Positions 7,501-9,503 of a DNA stretch of 9,503 nt are shown here, in pieces. Source of the stretch: Acidobacteriota bacterium (GTDB taxonomy: Bacteria > Acidobacteriota > Blastocatellia > RBC074); contig JAGNMH010000145.1 in NCBI GenBank assembly GCA_017991275.1, positions 1 to 9,503 on the forward strand, read 5' to 3'. The notes below the pieces were generated by a model. It saw only the letters and a list, made by a program, of their open reading frames with translations. It did not search any database and had not been told where the DNA came from. Made by a program: the position numbers and the translations under genes. Each line of letters begins with the position of its first letter. Position 1 is the stretch's first letter.

Positions 7501-7851
7501 GGCAGCCAAACCGAAAGCCGACCGCCTTTGTTTCAACAGAGCTTCTTCCTGATCAAGTTGCTCGCGCATCCGCAAGCTGGCATCAGGGGGAATGTTTTTG
7601 GCAGGATAAGCGCGCTGGTAATAAAACCAATCTTCGCGGCGACGGGCTTCGCCCTCTGATTCGTCAAAATCCTGAAGCGGTTGTAAGGTCCTGAATTCTT
7701 CGGCGGAAATCGCTCCGCCGTTCATTGTCAGCAAAGCCGTTGCCAGCATGGCCGCTGCGGCAATGCCAATCGCAAACGGAAAAAGTCTGGAATTTCGAGC
7801 ATTGGCGAAAATTCGGTTGAAGGTTTTTGAAAAAGGAATCTGGAATTTCAT
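4522..7851 (-). CDS. Secreted Asp-box (BNR/sortilin-like) beta-propeller protein with Solibacter-type C-terminal domain
   Basis: This 1109-residue protein begins with a signal peptide: basic start, hydrophobic run at about 24-42, likely cleavage near AISA at 47-50. Residues about 125-870 hold repeated Asp-box motifs of the S-x-D-x-G-x-x-W type: SIDNGTNW (179), STDGGSTW (233), STDGGINW (304), STDGGNNW (412), STNGGQSW (465), SLNGGNTW (608), SSDQGASW (666), a degenerate FSQGQSW (781) and TTNGGSSW (823). They alternate with IDPxNxNxIYxGT-like strands, as in sortilin/VPS10-type propellers. Residues about 874-1109 resemble the TIGR03437 Solibacter C-terminal domain (SAASFS, FGTGLA, VNFLIPP, YAGPQGGFVGLDQVNILLP). 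No sialidase or other active-site set is evident, so binding or a structural surface role is more likely than hydrolysis. The start ATG has AGGAGT seven bases upstream. The gene faces the toxin-immunity pair and is divergent from the dehydrogenase. Confidence 0.88.
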   Translation of the reverse strand: MKFQIPFSKTFNRIFANARNSRLFPFAIGIAAAAMLATALLTMNGGAISAEEFRTLQPLQDFDESEGEARRREDWFYYQRAYPAKNIPPDASLRMREQLDQEEALLKQRRSAFGLAAEPQQQAVWAALGPAPISDGQTFGFSVTPVAGRVSAIVLDPGYNGTTNQTVYVGAAQGGVWRSIDNGTNWTPLMDNQPSLAVGAIAIDPNNSNVIYVGTGEGNRSGDTYYGQGLLKSTDGGSTWQQITGPVSTTAPNLPAFINCSFMTIEIDPSNTQTLYAATNIGLTSGPSGGSGVVVIGNRGIWKSTDGGINWRNLNPGNFDVDRTGTDVLVDPRKPQRVFAAILNLGIYRSEQGGEPNTWTLLSGGLPLGNATSPTFQRVEIAAGPPIQPSTESTLYAAFAAASDNLMGIWRSTDGGNNWSQVATPQTSGQANYNLELTVDPTDANIVYYGTSANSANNGGTVFRSTNGGQSWSDLSRGDSGIGLHADTHAIAVSPANHNILFTGNDGGVWRTNNSTANTVVWQSMNSSLNITQFQGIALHPTNPNFVVGGTQDNGTNLFTGQLSWSHIRDGDGGFTLIDQSNPLVIYHTFFNQNNSGGERAQIGPEISLNGGNTWSRRGCFGCSALQGNFNPADRVGFYAPMAQNTGFTGQSGNVIYFGTHRLYRSSDQGASWTGLGTSSDGFGTDLTKGTGRMSAIAAHPSLANGQEIVWAGANDGSIQITTNAGSGSGATFTNLTKAPLPNRFLTDIALDKNNAQRAVVTFSGFNSVTPATPGHVFLTFSQGQSWADISGNLPDVPVTSAAINPNDANTIYIGTDLGVFQTTNGGSSWERLGNGMPRVATYMVRYHAATNTLYAATHGRGVFRLTTSRALATVSAASFSASAIAAESIVAAFGTGLATRTEIAGTVPLPTVLAGTRVVVRDALGTERFAPLFFVAATQVNFLIPPGTAAGTATINITSDDGTVSSGAVQVSTVAPTLFAANSNGREVAAGFALRLTAAGAQINEPINRFDAGQNKFVSVPIDLGIASDQVYGVLFGSGFRNNGGLANVSATVGGTPAMVQYAGPQGGFVGLDQVNILLPKSLTGRGEVDVVLTVGGKTANTLRVNIK

Positions 7852-7858
7852 GCTGTTA

Positions 7859-7864
7859 CTCCTG
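7859..7864 (-). promoter_or_regulatory. Ribosome binding site of the Asp-box protein gene
   Basis: On the minus strand AGGAGT precedes AACAGC and the ATG at 7851, a normal spacing. It confirms the start that yields the signal peptide. Confidence 0.7.
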
Positions 7865-7912
7865 GAAAGTTGAACATTGGGTAAGGGGCTGGATTCTCAC
7901 TCAACCCTTAGC

Positions 7913-7941
7913 TTGGAACAAGCGGCCTGCTCCGTTATGAT
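7913..7941 (+). promoter_or_regulatory. Sigma-70-like promoter of the dehydrogenase gene
   Basis: TTGGAA (7913-7918) and TATGAT (7936-7941) are separated by 17 bases, matching four and five of six consensus bases. Transcription would begin near 7948, giving a leader of about 23 bases before the ATG at 7971. An inverted repeat GTTTGC/GCAAAC (7944-7949 and 7964-7969) spans the predicted start and could be an operator or a small leader hairpin. There is no obvious Shine-Dalgarno sequence before the ATG. Confidence 0.45.
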
Positions 7942-7970
7942 CTGTTTGCGCTCGCAACAAACTGCAAACA

Positions 7971-8732
7971 ATGAAACAAATCGCTTTTATCACCGGAGCA
8001 TCAAGCGGAATCGGTTACGCTTTGGCGCAGCAACTTGCGCCAAAAGGGTATGCGCTGGCGCTGGCTGCGCGTCGAGCGGATTTGCTCGACGCTTTGTGCC
8101 AGGATGTTGGTCAAGCAGGTGGCGAAGCCATCGCGCTCGCTTGCGATGTTGGTGATCAAACTCAAGTCAAGCAAGCCATCGCTGAAACCGTCACCCGATT
8201 CGGGCGAATTGATATGGCGATTCTTTCCGCAGGCATAGGCGGCCCAACCAACGCCGCCGAATTCAAGGCTGAAAAATTCCAGCGATTGCTGCAAACAAAT
8301 TTGATGGGTGTTGCCTTTTGTTTGGAAGAATTGCTGCCCGTGATGCGGCAACAAGGATCGGGAACCATCGCCGCAATTTCCAGTCTGGCCGGTGACAGAG
8401 GTTTTCCGGGTTCGGCTGGTTACTGCGCGACAAAGGCTGCGCTTTCGACTTTGTTCGACGGTTTGCGAGTTGAATTGAAAGCTCAAGGCGTCAATTTGGT
8501 GACAATCGAACCGGGTTACGTGAAAACGCCTATGACCGAAAGCTTCGGCAAAATGCCTTTTATGATGGCAGCCGACGAAGCTGCTAGATTGATTATTAAC
8601 CGATTGGAACAAGGCGACCGCGTCATTCGTTTCCCGCTGGCAGCATCGGCTTTTATGAAGCTGATGCGAATTCTGCCGGTCAGCCTGTTCGACAAAATCG
8701 CTGCTAAGCGGCGACCAATCAAAGTGAACTGA
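7971..8732 (+). CDS. Short-chain dehydrogenase/reductase (classical SDR)
   Basis: This 253-residue cytoplasmic NAD(P)-dependent oxidoreductase has a Rossmann fold. The cofactor motif TGASSGIG is at residues 8-15, with AARR (32-35) after the second strand; the basic pair suggests NADP(H). The structural NAG motif reads SAG (86-88). The catalytic set is N110, S138 in ISSLAG, Y151 and K155 in YCATK, followed by PGYVKTPMT (181-189), the usual post-catalytic loop. Length is typical for the family, and the C-terminal stretch (about 218-245) resembles the tails of short-chain dehydrogenases acting on lipid-like or hydrophobic substrates, but the substrate cannot be read from sequence. The start ATG gives the standard distance to the glycine motif. 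The gene is followed 20 bases later by a methyltransferase, so the two may be co-transcribed. Confidence 0.9.
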   Translation: MKQIAFITGASSGIGYALAQQLAPKGYALALAARRADLLDALCQDVGQAGGEAIALACDVGDQTQVKQAIAETVTRFGRIDMAILSAGIGGPTNAAEFKAEKFQRLLQTNLMGVAFCLEELLPVMRQQGSGTIAAISSLAGDRGFPGSAGYCATKAALSTLFDGLRVELKAQGVNLVTIEPGYVKTPMTESFGKMPFMMAADEAARLIINRLEQGDRVIRFPLAASAFMKLMRILPVSLFDKIAAKRRPIKVN

Positions 8733-8739
8733 AAAATTG

Positions 8740-8745
8740 AGGAAG
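8740..8745 (+). promoter_or_regulatory. Ribosome binding site deciding the TTG start of the methyltransferase
   Basis: AGGAAG lies seven bases upstream of the TTG at 8753. No in-frame ATG occurs near the start of the conserved region, so the TTG is the best supported initiation codon. Confidence 0.6.
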
Positions 8746-8752
8746 AAATATA

Positions 8753-9503
8753 TTGTTCAGTTTAGCTGAAGAAAAAGTGCAGCTCGTATCGCCGCCGATT
8801 CCAGTTACCCCGGTTCCGGCGATTGTTGAAATTAATCGGCTGGATCAGTCGCTGCTTCTGCACTTCAAAGACCGTCTGCAGATTGACCTTTCTTTGTCGC
8901 GGTCGTTGGTTAGTTTTCAAGCGAACAAAACTCGGTCTGGTTATCGCTGGTACAAATACAAAGAGGCATTTTCTGCTGCGCTGATTGAATCGTTGCTTGA
9001 CCGATACAAAATCACGGTTGGCAAAATGCTTGACCCATTTGCTGGCAGCGGCACTGCTTTGTTTGTCGCCAGCGCAGTTGGTTTGCAAGCCGAAGGAATA
9101 GAGCTATTGCCCATTGGTCAGCAAATCATCCTGACCAGAAAATTGTTTGAAGAATCCTTTTCTGAAAAACAGGCTGGGCGGTTGCGCAAGTGGATTGAAG
9201 CTAAACCCTGGCAGCAGGCGATTGGCGATAATCTGCCGGAACTAAGGATCACGTGCGGAGCTTATTCGCCGCAAACGCACGAAGCCGTCGAAGGTTATTT
9301 GACAGCCTTGCACATCGAAGATGACGCCACGCAAACTGTGCTGCGCTTTGCTCTGTTGTGCGTGTTGGAAAACGTCAGTTACACGAGAAAGGACGGTCAG
9401 TACCTGCGCTGGGATCATCGCTCCGGGCGTAAGCAGGGGCCAGGATTTTTGACAAAGGCTCAATCGCCGATTTCGACAGCGCGATTATCGCCAAGCTGAC
9501 AGA
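8753..9503 (+). CDS. DNA methyltransferase (N4/N6-type), 3' partial, with an apparent frameshift near 9446-9450
   Basis: The protein carries the S-adenosylmethionine-binding motif I, DPFAGSGTAL (residues 94-103), with an acidic motif-II-like GIELLPIG (115-122). Ahead of them lies SFQANKTRSGYRWYKYKEAFSAALI (54-78), in two basic-aromatic clusters, and later ENVSYTRKDGQYLRWDHRSGR (206-226), both characteristic of a group of site-specific DNA methyltransferases. The catalytic (D/N/S)PPY motif would lie downstream, beyond the window. In the starting frame the gene stops at 9497-9499 after a tail unlike the family. From the T5 run at 9446-9450, the alternative frame gives FDKGSIADFDSAIIAKLT, open to the window end and a natural continuation of the conserved region. 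One T is therefore missing, either in the genome or in the read. A restriction partner could lie further right. Confidence 0.75.

Noticed and set aside
8001..8612. Minus-strand ORF of 203 codons
   Set aside because: It is antisense to the well-supported dehydrogenase gene.

Overview
The window looks like chromosomal DNA from an Acidobacteriota-type bacterium, plausibly Blastocatellia. The main clue is the secreted Asp-box protein at 4522-7851 (-), whose C-terminus resembles the Solibacter-type C-terminal domain (TIGR03437 style) that is common in that phylum. The moderately GC-rich composition of most genes fits. The assignment is an inference, since no rRNA or other marker is present.

Layout from left to right. 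(1) Bases 1-1649 (-) hold the N-terminal 549 residues of maltooligosyl trehalose synthase (TreY), running off the left edge, with a good ribosome binding site and a possible -10 box. (2) Bases 1819-3049 are an IS4-family-like insertion sequence with near-identical terminal inverted repeats. Its DDE transposase is broken: the first two Asp motifs are present, but the part that should carry the catalytic Glu is missing. (3) Directly against the right end of the element, at base 3050, begins a headless fragment of an Rhs/polymorphic toxin. It opens with the NPT-x-FVDPLGLW junction, continues with a LysM-like segment, and ends in a GIY-YIG-type nuclease domain (to 3733). A probable immunity gene follows 17 bases later (3751-4236). 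This pair is visibly more AT-rich than its surroundings and looks acquired. The Rhs core is absent on the other side of the element, so an IS-mediated deletion or rearrangement is likely. (4) Bases 4237-4521 are non-coding, with short repeats and a very strong hairpin terminator (4454-4502). (5) Bases 4522-7851 (-) encode the large secreted beta-propeller-like protein. (6) Divergent from it, 7971-8732 (+) encodes a classical short-chain dehydrogenase behind a recognisable sigma-70-like promoter. It is followed 20 bases later by a DNA methyltransferase gene (TTG start, 8753), which runs off the right edge and carries an apparent one-base frameshift in a T5 run at 9446-9450.

The most interesting locus is 1819-4236: a decayed insertion sequence, a toxin tip cut off at the core/toxin junction, and a still intact putative immunity gene. 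TreY (trehalose synthesis), the secreted propeller and the dehydrogenase/methyltransferase pair appear functionally unrelated to it.
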